A stretch of DNA of 64,000 nucleotides from the NCBI RefSeq assembly GCF_000189635.1, contig NW_002476539.1, positions 145,334-209,333 of the forward strand, given 5' to 3'. The first letter of the stretch is position 1. Each line of letters begins with the position of its first letter. Below are positions 23,695-36,003 of the stretch, in pieces. Made by a program: the position numbers and the translations under genes. The DNA is from Tetrahymena thermophila SB210. Lineage: Eukaryota > Ciliophora > Oligohymenophorea > Hymenostomatida > Tetrahymenidae. The notes beneath the pieces were generated by a model. It was not told the DNA's origin and searched no databases. It saw nothing but the letters and a program-made list of their open reading frames with translations.

Positions 23695-25164
23695 TCATTT
23701 TTATTAATCCAAAAATTGATTAGCCTTTTTAATAAAAGGAGATAATAGCTTAGCAATATATAACTCCTTTTCATTTTCTTTGAGAGCATACCAATCATAA
23801 TCTTTAATTTCAATAATAATATATCCTTATTTTTCCAAACATGTATGCTTGATTTAGTAAACACCTGAATATCTATTATGCACATAATGAAATCTGCCAT
23901 TAACTTCTACTACTATTTTTTTACCATCTAAATGTGTTAAAAAATCCACATTAAAAGAATCTATATGATGATTTTCCTTCAAGTGAATTTTAGGAATAAA
24001 TTTCAAAAGATATGGTTGGATTTCCTCTTACACTTTACTAGATTAAACATGCATATTTTTATATCTGAAAGCAGGCATGAAAAAATCATCAATTTCTTTG
24101 TTTGTAAACAAAGAGTAAACTTTCAAAAATATGTTAAGAGGCTTAGAAATATGTAATGGAAGGTTTCTATCCTTTTGATGGTGAATTTTAATAAGCTTTA
24201 AGAGAATATCATGCATACTTTAAGTTGATTCAAACTGCAAAGCAAAAAAGAAAAGAATATTTGGAACATAAGGTAAAATTGTTTCATTAAAATACTATTA
24301 ATACTCTTCAGCTAATAGCCTTTATTCTATTTGTCTAATAAAGTAACCCTCCATTTTTTAATTGAAGTAGTTAGCTTTTGTAAAAGCTGGTAAATAAACA
24401 TTCATCATATCGCTAAAAGTCAATTTATTTTAAGCTGTGTTTTCAATTATGTTTAAAATCTTTTCTTGTACTGCATCATAAAATTCGACAGATCCTTTGA
24501 AATTTTAACTATAAACTTTAACTATTTGCCTTATATGATTTTCTTCTAATTAGTCTAATCTTTATAAAAAGAAGCTTTCTAATTCAATTAAATAAAGTTT
24601 TTTTTGGCTTTTCTGCATAAAATATTCGAAAATAACACCAAGTTCTTTATTGCTGTAACGAGCATCAAATAAATCAGGCTTTTTCATTTATTGATATATC
24701 CTCTCGCGGAGTGGATTGTCTTAAATTTGGCATTTTTCAAGCACTCTTAAGCAACTAATGAATGCATTCTTATCTTTGATTTCATTGTTTTCTATTTTAT
24801 CTTTTAAATCACTTTAACGTACTGCATCAATCAAGCTATCCCCTTTCTCTTTAATTGCATATAATATTTTATCAAAAGTCTCTGCTGATAATTCAAAATG
24901 TTGCTCATTTTCAGTATTCTATTGCTAATTCTCGCTTTAAATTTAATCTTAACAGTCATCATCTAAATCTTCTAGTTTTTATTGCTATTTATTAAAATGC
25001 TTGTTTTATTTATTAAGCCTTGCAAAGCAATACTTCTATTTCTTATGCAATTCAGCTTAAATCAATAAGAAAGTCCTCTGCTAATATTCAACTCCTACCT
25101 TATTTAACAACTATAGTGAAAAAAAACCCTATTGCTTTAGAATTTTTGATATTCCTTTAATCAT
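23695..25164 (-). CDS. RAP-domain protein, probably mitochondrial RNA metabolism, 489 aa
   Basis: Intronless: ATG 25164, TGA 23695-23697, 490 codons. The C-terminal 100 residues form a RAP domain: SFNVDFLTHLDGKKIVVEVN then GRFHYVHNR, YQIKHTCLEKQGYIIIEIKD and YDWYAL, which reproduce the family pattern of a DF strand, EV(D/N)G-H restriction-endonuclease-like core, K-x-L-x-x-x-GY and I-x-x-x-x-W. Residues 95-380 are helical with repeated 30-40 residue blocks, as in FASTK/OPR-type RNA-binding proteins. The N-terminus (MIKGISKILKQQGFF) is basic, amphipathic and Ser/Gln-containing, suiting a mitochondrial presequence. RAP proteins act in organelle RNA processing and translation; the exact target is unknown. 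Open frames at 23637-23900 (-) and 23965-24156 (+) are shadows. Confidence 0.9.
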
Positions 25165-26009
25165 TTCTTTAGAGAAAAAAACTTTATATATTAAACAAAA
25201 TTAATTAAATGAAAAATAGTAGAAACTTCTATATCCAAATTTTTTTATGCTACTAAATTTTTAAATTAATCTTATTCTAAAATTAAGCTAGGTTGGCTGG
25301 CCAATGAAATTATCAGAATGTTAAAACATACCAAAATATCTTTGACTTTGTAAAGAATTTTATCAAATAAATTTATTTAAATAGATTTTAAAACCACCTT
25401 GTAAGATTGTTAAAAAGATAATAAAACAAACACATTTTAAATAGGATAATTTTTTTATTGTTAAATTTGTTAGTTTAAAAAAACTTGCTTGAAATTTTGA
25501 TAAATAAATTTTTAATCATTAAAATTTTTATATTAAACATTAAATCAAAAATTTAAAATAAAATACAATATAAATTCCTTTTGAATCTTTCTTTATTCTT
25601 CTTATCATGATTATTTATTAAATAATTTATTTATTTTATAAAATTTAAAATTATTTTTCATCAAAAATTTTCAATTTTATTTATTTTTTTATTATTTTTT
25701 AAAATTAAAAAAAGATTTTAATAAATAAACATTTCTATCTATAAATTCTGATAAAAAAGATAATATGAAAGGATTTATTTTTTTATAAATTGGTTATTTA
25801 CTCATTCGAAGGATTACTAAATAAAGTTTTAAATATAAATTAATTTTTAATAAATATAGTTTTTCAAGTCTATTCAATTTATTTTGATTAAAGAAGCATT
25901 TTTGTTTTTTTATTTTTGAAACTTTAATTTGATTCTGATTTATTTATTTAAAGTCATTTAATAAATTAAAATGAATAGGATTTTTTGTGTTTCATAGAGG
26001 AATTTAAGG
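25165..26009. other. intergenic, includes RAP gene promoter
   Basis: About 850 nt, extremely AT-rich with poly-T and TTTA runs. No gene seen. Confidence 0.5.
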
Positions 26010-27379
26010 TCAATTTATATGTTATGTGATTATTGATAAGGTGTTTAAATCTGGTCTGTCTGGAATATTTTTTTCATGTTTTATTAACCTTTCTAGTAAT
26101 ACCTTTTCTAGCACCAAATTATTTCTTTGTAAATTTTCTTCATCGTAATTAAAATTCTTTTTGATTAGTTTTTGATCATCCAAATAATTATCTGCAAATT
26201 ACATGGTTTCAATGTGGAATGGTGCTGATTTTTCATAATGTGGTAGCTTAACAACTTCTTTATTAAAATACTTCTTGTGAGAGTTAATGAAATGACACAT
26301 AAGATTTTTAATTTTTGGTATATTTTTATCACTTCTAACTAGCTTAAAAGAATCTAAATTAAATTGTCTTGGCATAACATATTCCTTTTCTTCATTTTTA
26401 TTTGTGAATTTAGTCAGTATTTGTCTACTTTATTTGGCATCTCTATCTTCAATAGCCTTTTTAACAAAAAATATTGAAACTTTATTTATGAAACAATTAA
26501 AATCAATAAAATTTTCTCTATTAAACTTTATTCTTTTTTATCAAATATTTCTAATTGACTAAAACAATTTAATCTGAAATTTCTTTCATCCTACATTGGC
26601 TTTTACAAAATTAAAAATAGCACTCTTTATTTGTGCTAAAATAATTTAATTACCATTTAAATAATTTATTCAGTAGCTAATTTATTTAACAAAGTTATAA
26701 TTTAATCAAACTTTAATATTCAAATTGTTTTTTTATAGTAGAATTTAACTAAATAAATAATAAATAATTGTTTCTATGTCATAAATGTATTTTGTTTTAC
26801 TAAAAAAATTCTATTAGAATAATTAATGTTGTGTTTAAAGTTATTATTGATATTAAATTGATGCGTTGAGCAATTTTAATAGTTAGCTATTATTTATTTC
26901 TTTCCTTTTTTTCTATTAGTTAATTAATATTTCTCTTTAAAATTAAAATGAATATCAGATAGTTTATTTTTAAATTGTTTATTTACATGAAGAAGTCTTG
27001 TAACTCTTGGAGGAATCGATTCATTTATTTTTTTAAATCCTGTAACTCTAGCTTACTCTATACTTTGAAGACTATTATTTGTTCTATGTGAAGGTTTAGT
27101 ATGAACATATTTAGTTGTGCTAAAGTTTTTTTTGAATAAATGAATAAAGTTTCCAAATCCATTATTAGTTGAGTTGATATTTGAAGCTGAGCTGTTATAT
27201 CTTGAAGCCATTTGAAGGTTATCTAAGTTATCATAGTTTGAGTTTATCGAAGGTAACTTTAATGATAAATCACTGCTGCTATTTAAATCTAATTTCACAC
27301 ATTATGTAATCAAAATGTTTCTTGGTTTGGTATTCTTTCTAATATTTTTATTAAGCTAAGAGGAATTTGAGCTTTCCAT
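26010..27379 (-). CDS. unknown two-exon protein, about 364 aa
   Basis: Exon 1 from ATG 27379 to about 26801 (donor GTAAAACA), exon 2 from about 26525 to TGA 26010-26012; both phase 0, 365 codons. Exon 1 is S/N-rich (MESSNSSQLNKNIRKNTKPR, LDLNSSSDLSLKLPSINS) and basic. Exon 2 contains VMPRQFNLDSFKLVRSDKN, VVKLPHYEKSAPFHIETM and a charged helical end (NLVLEKVLLERLIKHEKN). The protein looks soluble with a disordered N-terminus. No family recognised. The intron boundaries are my best phase-consistent choice, and an extra small exon between 26530 and 26800 is not excluded. The frame starting at an internal codon (27298) is part of exon 1. Confidence 0.6.
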
Positions 27380-28287
27380 TACTTCCTTTAAAATAAAATA
27401 GCAAACTATCTTCTAATTCCTGGAGTATTCTTCAGTCCAAAAGATTGAAAATCTTATATAAAAAAACCTATCTTTAAGTTATTTAGCTATTTTATAATTT
27501 GTGAAGATTGTTATTAACTTATTTTGAATTGTATTATAATTAAAACTTATAGATTTAGGAACAAAAAAAAACCTAAAAATCAATAATTAATCAGTAAAGC
27601 AATGAATATAATAAATATATACAAATCATTGTATCTATTTATCTATTTATTATAAATCAACTAATCAAAATGCAAATCTGGTTGGTTGTTTGGTTGGCTG
27701 GCTGACTTAAAAGTACCACTTCTTTTATTATTTCATTATATAATGAGATAGAAAAAATGTGTATTTTTATGATAAACTAGATTTTATTTGTTAAATTAGC
27801 AAACATGTTCATAAAATAGTAATATATTATATTTTTGAAATAAAGTTTAAAATTATTGTCATATATTCATTAAATTTTTAAATACTAAACACATTGAAAA
27901 TCAAAAATATTTAAATAAAAATTAACACACTGAAAAATATAATTTTTAAAATAGTTTTTAAAAAACTTCTAAAATAATTTTTTTATAATAAATAAATCAA
28001 ATATTTTTTATTTTTTTAAATTAAATAAATTCAAATATTTTTTTTTTATAAAATTAAATAAATCAAATATTTTTTTTTATAAGATTAAAAGATAACTTTT
28101 TTAAGGGTAAATAAATATTTATAAATGCCTATAAACAAAAAAAGTTAAAAATATTTAAAATACTGTTTAGCTTTTTTAAGAAAGCAATTCTAATTTTTAG
28201 AAATGTTTAACTTGTCTAATTAATTGATTAAAGAGCCTATTAATGAATATTTTTATTTAACAAATCATTAGCTTAAATTACAAAATA
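27380..28287. other. intergenic
   Basis: AT-rich region with a short GGTTG-type repeat patch (about 27681-27707). No gene recognised. Confidence 0.5.
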
Positions 28288-31200
28288 TCAAAGCATTATA
28301 TTTTCTGAGAAATTGTAGTTTATATTTTTGATATTGTCAAGTATTGTTAGGCAAAAAATAAAATGTTTTTTATGTTGCTAGCCATATATTTTAAAGAAGC
28401 ATTAACCTTTATGCTCTCCTTTATTTTGGTCATTCATTTTTATGTCATTCAAATTTAAGTTATATCTGGTTTTACCATCTAGTACATAATATGTTTAGAA
28501 TGATAAAACTTCAGAACCTTCTTAGATGTTATTATCCAACCTCAGCTCACATGACAAGTTGTTTGAGAGGCCAACCTGATTCATGTCACAAAATGTAATT
28601 GTGTACTCATTCAAATAAGTTTAAACTTAACTTTCTTCACTTAGTAATTTAATATTTGTCTTTATTTGAATTGGTTGCTAGAAGATTTTTTTTAAGTTAG
28701 CTGTGTCTAAAGAAGGTAGAGGCAGCAAACCTTCGGAGTATCTATGAACATCCTTCCATTTTATTGAAAATATTTCTCTAAATTTCTTTTGCATAAATTC
28801 CTATGGATCATAATCTTCTTCGTCTTGCTCTTCAATGAGCTTTTAAACCTTCTGAAGCTTAAATATTTTTGTGACCCTTTTATTGTTTGAGTAAAGGTCG
28901 CACTAATCAATGCTGTTTTATTTCTCATAAAAAGTTAAAGTAAATTAATTATCAATTATGTTTGAGTTTTAAGGGAATAATAGAATGGCACCACTATTAT
29001 TTTCATTCTAATTATATTATGTACTTTCACCAAACTACAATTATTGCTGCTATGAAATTATATTATCGTCTGTTTTAATGAATGTCATTTGTACGTAAAA
29101 ATAATCATTTAAATAATAATTTTAAACTCTTGAATCTTCTATAATCTTTTAGTTTTATTCATATATTTCCATACTGTCAATCAAAATACTCTCTTTTACT
29201 GTTATATTTTTTTTTAAGTGTATTTCCTTGATAAACTTGCTGCTACTGTTTTCCATATAACTTACCACAAAAGTCACTTAAGAAACCTATAAAAATTATT
29301 AAGTAAAATTGATAAAATATTTTAATTAAATTTAGTGAACAATAAATTAAATACTTCATAAGAAGACTGCTTCAGTTAAGGTAACTATAGTACTTTAAAA
29401 TTTCCTTTTTTTTGCTTGAAAATAGAATTCTGCTCAACAAAAATCAATGTTATACTCTCATTTTTGTTTATAGAAACCTCACCAACTTCTTCAAAGCTAT
29501 ATTAAACTGTTTTAAATTAATAAATTATAATTTTAGCAGTTTAAATAAAAATTATATTATAAACAAAGCTATATTTTTAATCATGAACAAAAAATCCTTT
29601 GCAAAAATATCAAGCTTAAATGTTAACGGTAAGAAATATTTACATTCCTAAATTGGTGGCTAATTGTAATCAATGCATGCTGAAATATTTAGCTAAGTTA
29701 CTGGTAAGTCTCCTATGTTTTTCAAGTTTATTTAGAATTATATTTTTTGAGATTTCTCAAAAATAATATTTCCATTTTAATCGATATCTCCCAACAGTTC
29801 AGCGTTGAGATGAGGAAGCTTATCAAAAATCTCAATATTTTTCAAATCATATTAAACTTTTTTTTAGTTGTTTTACAGGTTAATTTTATCTTAGTGTTTT
29901 TAAAGGTAAATCAATCCGAAACCTCTTTCGTCAATGCAATGCTCATAAACAGTGTTAAAGCATCTAAATTTGATTGCTTCGATGCTCAAATTACCTGATT
30001 TAAGTGGTTTTATATTTTATTCTATCACAAATTCTGTATGATTCTTACTCACAAATATATTATTGGGATAATTTAATATTTCTACACCACTAACTTCAAA
30101 GACAATGCAGTCAATCTACAAATCAAATCCAAACGAATTCACCAAAGTAATTCTATTATTTTATCATTTTAAAATAAAATAATTGAATAAAAACACAAAT
30201 AAATAAAATATTAATAAATTAAATCAATAATTAAGAAAGTTATTAAATAAATAAATAGTAAAATCAACTTAAAACTGATCAGCTCATCGGAAGGAAATTT
30301 AAGTTTCTACAAATTTTTTTTCTAAAAAGGATTGTAAATAAATAAACCCTTTTTCTCTTATTCGTTAGGTCTAATTAATTGATTAGAAGGGATTATGTCA
30401 ACTTTTTTAACAACTGGAAGATGCTCAAAAATAAAGTAACTATAATTAGGAGTATAGGGACACTCATTTCTTAAAGACAAATAAATTCTCTCCTTGTCTT
30501 ATTTATTTAAATCAGTAAATACATTAATGATATGCTTTTAAACTTAATTTTTCCTATTAATTTCAAAATATTTATGCTTAAATTAAAATTAAATAAATAA
30601 ATAATTACAGCTTAGGTTAATCAGCAAGACACTCTATAAACTCAAATAAAAATGCCATTTAAATTTTGAGCCAAAATTATTCACTCTTTTTTCCTTCTCC
30701 AAAAGGACTTAACTCATAAAATTTATAATATTTAGCAGCTATACTCATTAATTTTTAACAAACATTTGAATTATATTTGTTAATCAGCAAGGCAGCCTAA
30801 TTAATTTTAATAAAATAAAAAGAAATTAATTAACATTTTCAAGTGAAAATAATTATTAATTAATTAAATTGTTTAATATTAAAATTATTTAATTTTCTAC
30901 TTTTCTTAGATAGAAACCATATTTTCTAAGCATACCAAGTTATTTGTACATACCAGCAATAGACTAAAAGCATTGTGAAGACTCCACTTTATCATTTAAG
31001 GTATAATTCATTTCAAAATAGTAAGCCATATCATTAAATTACAGTTTAAATTAATACTCAGATAAAACTTTCATATATTTAAATGCTATTTCAATAAAGA
31101 AATTTGAAAATTTAGTTTTAAGTATGCAATCCATAGCTTCTTTCATCCTTGTAGAGACTTCTTACTCAAAATCATTAACGGATAAAGCTGTTATTAATAA

Positions 31201-32605
31201 TTTATTTTTGAACTTGTAATATATTCTTGCTGTGCAGCTTGTTTAGCAAGAAGCTATCCATAAGTAATCTTCACATTTTTTAAGAATCTTTAAACCATCT
31301 GAATAGTAACCTATTGCATCTTCAAATGATAGCAACATCATACAGTAATCGCCCATCATTTTTAAAGCTCTTCCTTCTTTTCTTTTCTTAAGCTTAGAAG
31401 AATCAGTCACCTTTTCTTCTTTCATATGAACTTTTACAGTATTTTAAGGATCTGACCTTTTATAATCATATAAAATACTCTAAATATTGCTATTATTTAT
31501 ATCTAAATTTTATTATTTATGTTAGTAAATTACCAAACATCCAAATTTTAATAAGAATATAAATGTTAAATATCTAACATAAATTTATCAAATTAGTATC
31601 AACATTTTATTTTAAAACTAAAAAATAATATTTTAAAATAGATCATGTTTTTATTGATTTTATATAATTAATTTATGGCTTTTTGTATGAATTGAGGTAA
31701 CTAAAATATTTCAATTTATTTAAATAAATTTATAAATTTGTTAAGTATTAATTGTTAAAATTAGTAATTTAAAATAGATTTTAATTAAATTCTTACTTAA
31801 GTTTTTCTAACTCGAGAGCAAAATTGATAGAAATATCAACAATAATCTATTATATTTAATTTTAAAGAGTTATTTAGCTTGCTTCTCTTTCTATTTCAAT
31901 ATCTTCAAGAAAGCAAAATGATGTTTCATATGGAACCATCTCTCTGATATCTTTTTCTTTAGAACCCATAATAAAGAGCTTCATTAGTGTTTAACGACTT
32001 TAAGATACTCTCTTTCATTTTATTTATTTATTTAATTTAAATTATTAAAATTTTTATTATCAAATATTTTTTTACGCTTTTAAGTTTGATAAACTCTTCT
32101 TAAAATTAATTTATATCGTTAGAGTCAGAATCATAAAACGCTATTGCACCTGCAGCAATCCTGTAAAATCAAAAATGAAAACTAATTTATGATGAAATAG
32201 TAAATTTAATGATTTTACATGTGCAACTCGTATCCAGGCCACTCAGTTTATATGACATAATCTTAAAATTACAAATTCATTAAACTTTTATTCCATTCCT
32301 ATTTTGATATCGAAAGAAAATTCATAAATACTAAGATAAATATTCTCAATTTTATCAACTTTTTGCTTTAAATATGGCGATAGTTTAGTTTTAATTAATT
32401 TTAAATTATCCTAGGAAATATTAAGTGATTAGAAAGACTCTTATAACAACTTTAAAAAATCTTTAAATTAATCAGATTTCATATTTCCCATTTGATAACA
32501 TTGAATAGTAACTCGTGTATGATCATCTAAGCTTTTTTGAATATTTGATAGCTATAAATAAGTGCTATTGTACTGCTAAACTATTTAATAAGCTTGTTCC
32601 TCCAT
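28288..32605 (-). CDS. TRAPPC9: TRAPPC9/Trs120-like TRAPP II subunit, nine exons, with an apparent 1-nt frameshift in exon 1
   Basis: Exons 32605-32219, 32160-32076, 32011-31797, 31477-30901, 30796-30609, 30553-30269, 30152-29644, 29506-29355, 29286-28288 (TGA). With one surplus A in the A4 run at 32302-32305 removed, phases match throughout and give 1131 aa (animal TRAPPC9 about 1150). Recognisable landmarks in order: N-terminal DDHTRVTIQCYQMG; GRALKMMGDYCMMLLSFEDA then SDGLKILKKCEDYLWIAS, the family's G-R-x-x-K-x-x-GD-C / D-x-LWL segment; LGMLRKYGFYLRKAA; HLPVVKKVDII; FIYNPF; then immunoglobulin-like beta domains with VNSFGFDLQI, FEVSGVEILNYP and GNLSIEAIKFRCF. The complex tethers and activates Rab/Ypt GTPases at late Golgi/endosomes. 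ATG 32605 is the first Met of the conserved frame; the frame stays open a little further upstream. Confidence 0.9.
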
Positions 32606-33600
32606 GATTGCTATATCTTCTTAAAATTCTAATTGATTATAATGTATTATATGCTTTATATTTGATGTAAATCTTAAGATATTTATTAATTACTAATTAA
32701 ATAAAAGATGCAGTAAATATTGTATTATTCAGATAAATTTTAAGAATCTTTGGTGCTTATTACAAATTAATATTAATAATTAATATCTAAAATATGCCAA
32801 CCAAAATAAATATAAATTAGATAGATAAATAGATAGATAGAACAGTATTGAATTAATTCTAAAATTTTATTAAGCAATTTATTTTACATTTTATTAAAAA
32901 TAAATAATTCCAAAAATAATAGAAAAAAGATTAATAAATATTTACAATAAATATATTTTTTATATTTTTAGTATTATTTTGTTTGTATGTAGAAAGATAT
33001 TTATATTTTTACTAATTGTTATTGAAAATATATTCATTTCTAAATTAATATTTAAAGGGTATTTTATTAAACTTAAAAGATTATTTTAGTAATAAATAAA
33101 ATATTATTTTTTTCTTTCATAAAATAAAATGAATTTATGTAAAAAATATTTATTATTAATATTGGAGGATTTATTTTTATGTACATTTATTTGCTATATT
33201 AATAGAATTTTAGTACATCTAAAATTGTATTTATTGGAAATAGAACTTAGGATAATTTTTATTTTTAATGAAACCTATTAAAAAAATATAAAAAACTTGA
33301 TTTTTAATTAGAATTAGTAAAATTTATTATTTTTATAATAATTTTAAATTATAAAAAAACAAACTTACTTTTTCATTACTATTTTATTTATTTTCATCAG
33401 TTTTTAAAATTTTTTAACTAAATAAAAATGACTTTTGAATAAAATTGTGAAAACAATAAATTATTATTATTTTAAATAGATAATTGATAAATAATAAAAA
33501 TTTAAAGGCAATTTAATTTTAATTAATTAAATTATATGGAATATATAAATTTATATAAATGAATTCCTACAAAATAATACTAGAATATATTATTTTGTAT
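32606..33600. other. intergenic
   Basis: About 1 kb of very AT-rich DNA upstream of TRAPPC9 and downstream of the first LRR gene, with a short GATA run (about 32821-32840). No gene seen. Confidence 0.5.
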
Positions 33601-35154
33601 TCAAAAAATGTAATTATACATTACTAATCTCTTGCAGCATTTTTATATTTTTTTTCTAGTTTAATTAAGTCTTTGCTTTTCTGCAGTAGAACTTATCAAT
33701 ATAATTAAAAAGTAATTCAATTTATTTTATTAAATAAATAAATAAGAAAATCTTACAAAAGCACTAAGGAAAGCACCCTCAAAACTTAGTTTTTTATTAG
33801 TGCATTTTAAAGAGTTATAATGCCTTACCCAATATAGTTTAGTACTAGACTGAGCTCTAAGCTAACAATTGTTTTATTATTTTATATGAAATCACAGAAA
33901 TCAGTATTTCCTTATTCATCTATATTATTATTTCTATTTTTAATATTTTTAATTTTTAATTTAAATGTAAGTCTTTAATTGTGTTACTTGTTCAATAAAA
34001 TAAAAAAATATTTGTTTCAATTAATAAACATTTTTTTAAAAAGATATTTTTAAAATATAATTGAATTTTAATGGCTAAATTTAGTTTTTACTTTTAATAC
34101 TATAAAATTTGCTAATTCAACTTTTTTTTATTCTAAATAATTTTTTAATTTTAAAATTTTTTACTGTTAAAAATATTAGTTTTGATAGCATTTTCTATTT
34201 AAAAAAGTTAAATAAAGTGTTGTTTAAAATTTAGATAAAAATATTTAATTATACGTTAAGATTATATTTAGGTGCTTTAATTAAGTGAGTAATCTAAGAT
34301 TTTTGGATATTTGCTACCAGCCAGTTGAATTTATATTGCATTCACTTTTCAAAAAAAAATAAATTAAATTTACTATTTTTGACAAAAAATTTAATATTTT
34401 ACACTAAATTTAAAGAGAGTACTTGCAGTTTACTAGTAGATTACAAAATATCAGAAATGTGGAAAGCCCCTGCTTGATAGATAATATTTTTACTTTATTT
34501 TATATAAACAGCTTGCATAAATTTATTTGAACTTTTACTTGCGAATTGTTAATTATAAGATAAAAATATTACAAAATAACTAGTTTTAACTCTTTCATTT
34601 CTGCTAACTTTTATAATCCTATGCTTATGTGTCTTGCTCCCTATTCTCCAAAATAGTTATTTCTATTAAATATTTATTTGTTTCCTAATTATCATTTATT
34701 GTATATGATTTAATACCCCAAATGTAGATGTAGGACTTGTAGCTTCTTAAAGCATATTACTATTTTCATTAATCTTTAAACTCCTTCATCTTCTAAAAAG
34801 TTATGGCTTTAAATAAATAAAATTTATTAATATAAAGTTATAGTTTAACTAATGTACTCAAGCTTTAATTGTAAATAATTTAGTTCAGTATTTTTGCATA
34901 TTATATTTAGGTCATTTATACTTTCTGCGTTTATGTCTTTATATCTAATTTAATAATTTGTAAAATGCACTATTAGATAAATGATGTTCCTTTTACTCTA
35001 AATCGAAAATTAATCTTCTACTTTTGTTTAGATCTTAGTTCTCTATATTTAGCTTTATGATCATATTTACGCTCTTAGGATCATAAAATAGGTCATCTCT
35101 TTCATTTATAAAGTAACTTTTAATAAATTTGAAGATATTCATTAAAAAAATCAT
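33601..35154 (-). CDS. leucine-rich-repeat protein 1 (RNI-like), multi-exon
   Basis: Coding islands on the minus strand carry 28-30 residue LRRs of the ribonuclease-inhibitor type: DEGVQRLMKIVICFKKLQVL (about 34720-34800), GARHISIGLQKLAEMKELKL (34575-34645), GAFHISDILQSTSKLQVLSL (34405-34485), TIVSLEL then IGQGIITLQNAL and LRVLSL (33770-33935). The start is ATG 35154 or 35142 (MNIFKFIKSYFINERDD, an F-box-like or capping N-terminus with no firm match). The end is a basic tail (KKIQKCCKRLV) with TGA 33601-33603. Exons are separated by AT-rich introns of 80-470 nt; exact borders of the N-terminal exon near 34900-35000 are unresolved. Probable protein-binding scaffold; partner unknown. Confidence 0.7.
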
Positions 35155-36003
35155 AGAAACTAATTAATTTTTTTTTAATGATCTAGACAAATATATTATG
35201 TATGTATGACTGATTCCTGATAAGCTTAAATAATTCATAAATAAATAAATATACAATTTCTATTCAGAAAACACAATTTGATGGGTTAAAAATATTATTT
35301 TAAAATGAGTAATTGTAAGTTGTTAAAATAAATCAAGATTACAATTTTTATTTTTAACAAATAGCTTTAAAAAGTTTATTTTTTTATCTACAATACTTAT
35401 TAATTTTATGAAAAAAAAATCAAAATCTCTTTAAAATAAATTATTGAATTTAAAAAAAGCATGAGGTAAAATTTTAACTTTATATGAAAGCAAACTTAGC
35501 TGTAAAATTACTCACCTAGTAATTATAGTATAGTTTATAAGATAATCTTGATTATCAAAACCTTTGTAACTTACCCTTTTATATTAAACATTTTTATAAT
35601 TATCTAAATTTATTTTAATTAATGATAATAAACTTAAAATAAACTTGAATATAAAAAGCTAAAAAAAAAAGGTAGAAAATATAAATTTTAAGATAAGAAG
35701 GAGAATTAATTATAAATTTTAAATTTATTTTTAATTAGATTATTTAGAATTAAAATTTCTATTTAAAAATGATTTATATTTGCAAAATTAATTTATAAAA
35801 TTATATTAGGAGAAATATTTAATACAGATTAATTATAATACAAAAAGCAAGCAACAAATAAATATCAAATGATTATTTTGAAATAAGAATTAGTTAATTA
35901 GTTAATTTTAATTTAATATAATTAATTTTGTTATTAACGAGAAGCTTATATATAAAAGTATATTTTTATCTATGATTATTACTTGATTCCAATAATAAAA
36001 AAA
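35155..36003. other. intergenic between the two LRR genes
   Basis: AT-rich spacer in a head-to-tail arrangement of two LRR genes. No other gene visible. Confidence 0.5.

Noticed and set aside
28288-29256. Stand-alone gene starting at ATG 29256
   Set aside because: The frame continues upstream into VSQVTFVVSY after an acceptor and joins TRAPPC9 exons in phase; the GTAAGT near 29269 is coding, not a donor.
29412-29998. Two plus-strand open frames (29412-29651, 29747-29998)
   Set aside because: They are shadows of TRAPPC9 exons and intron on the minus strand, which match the conserved family sequence.
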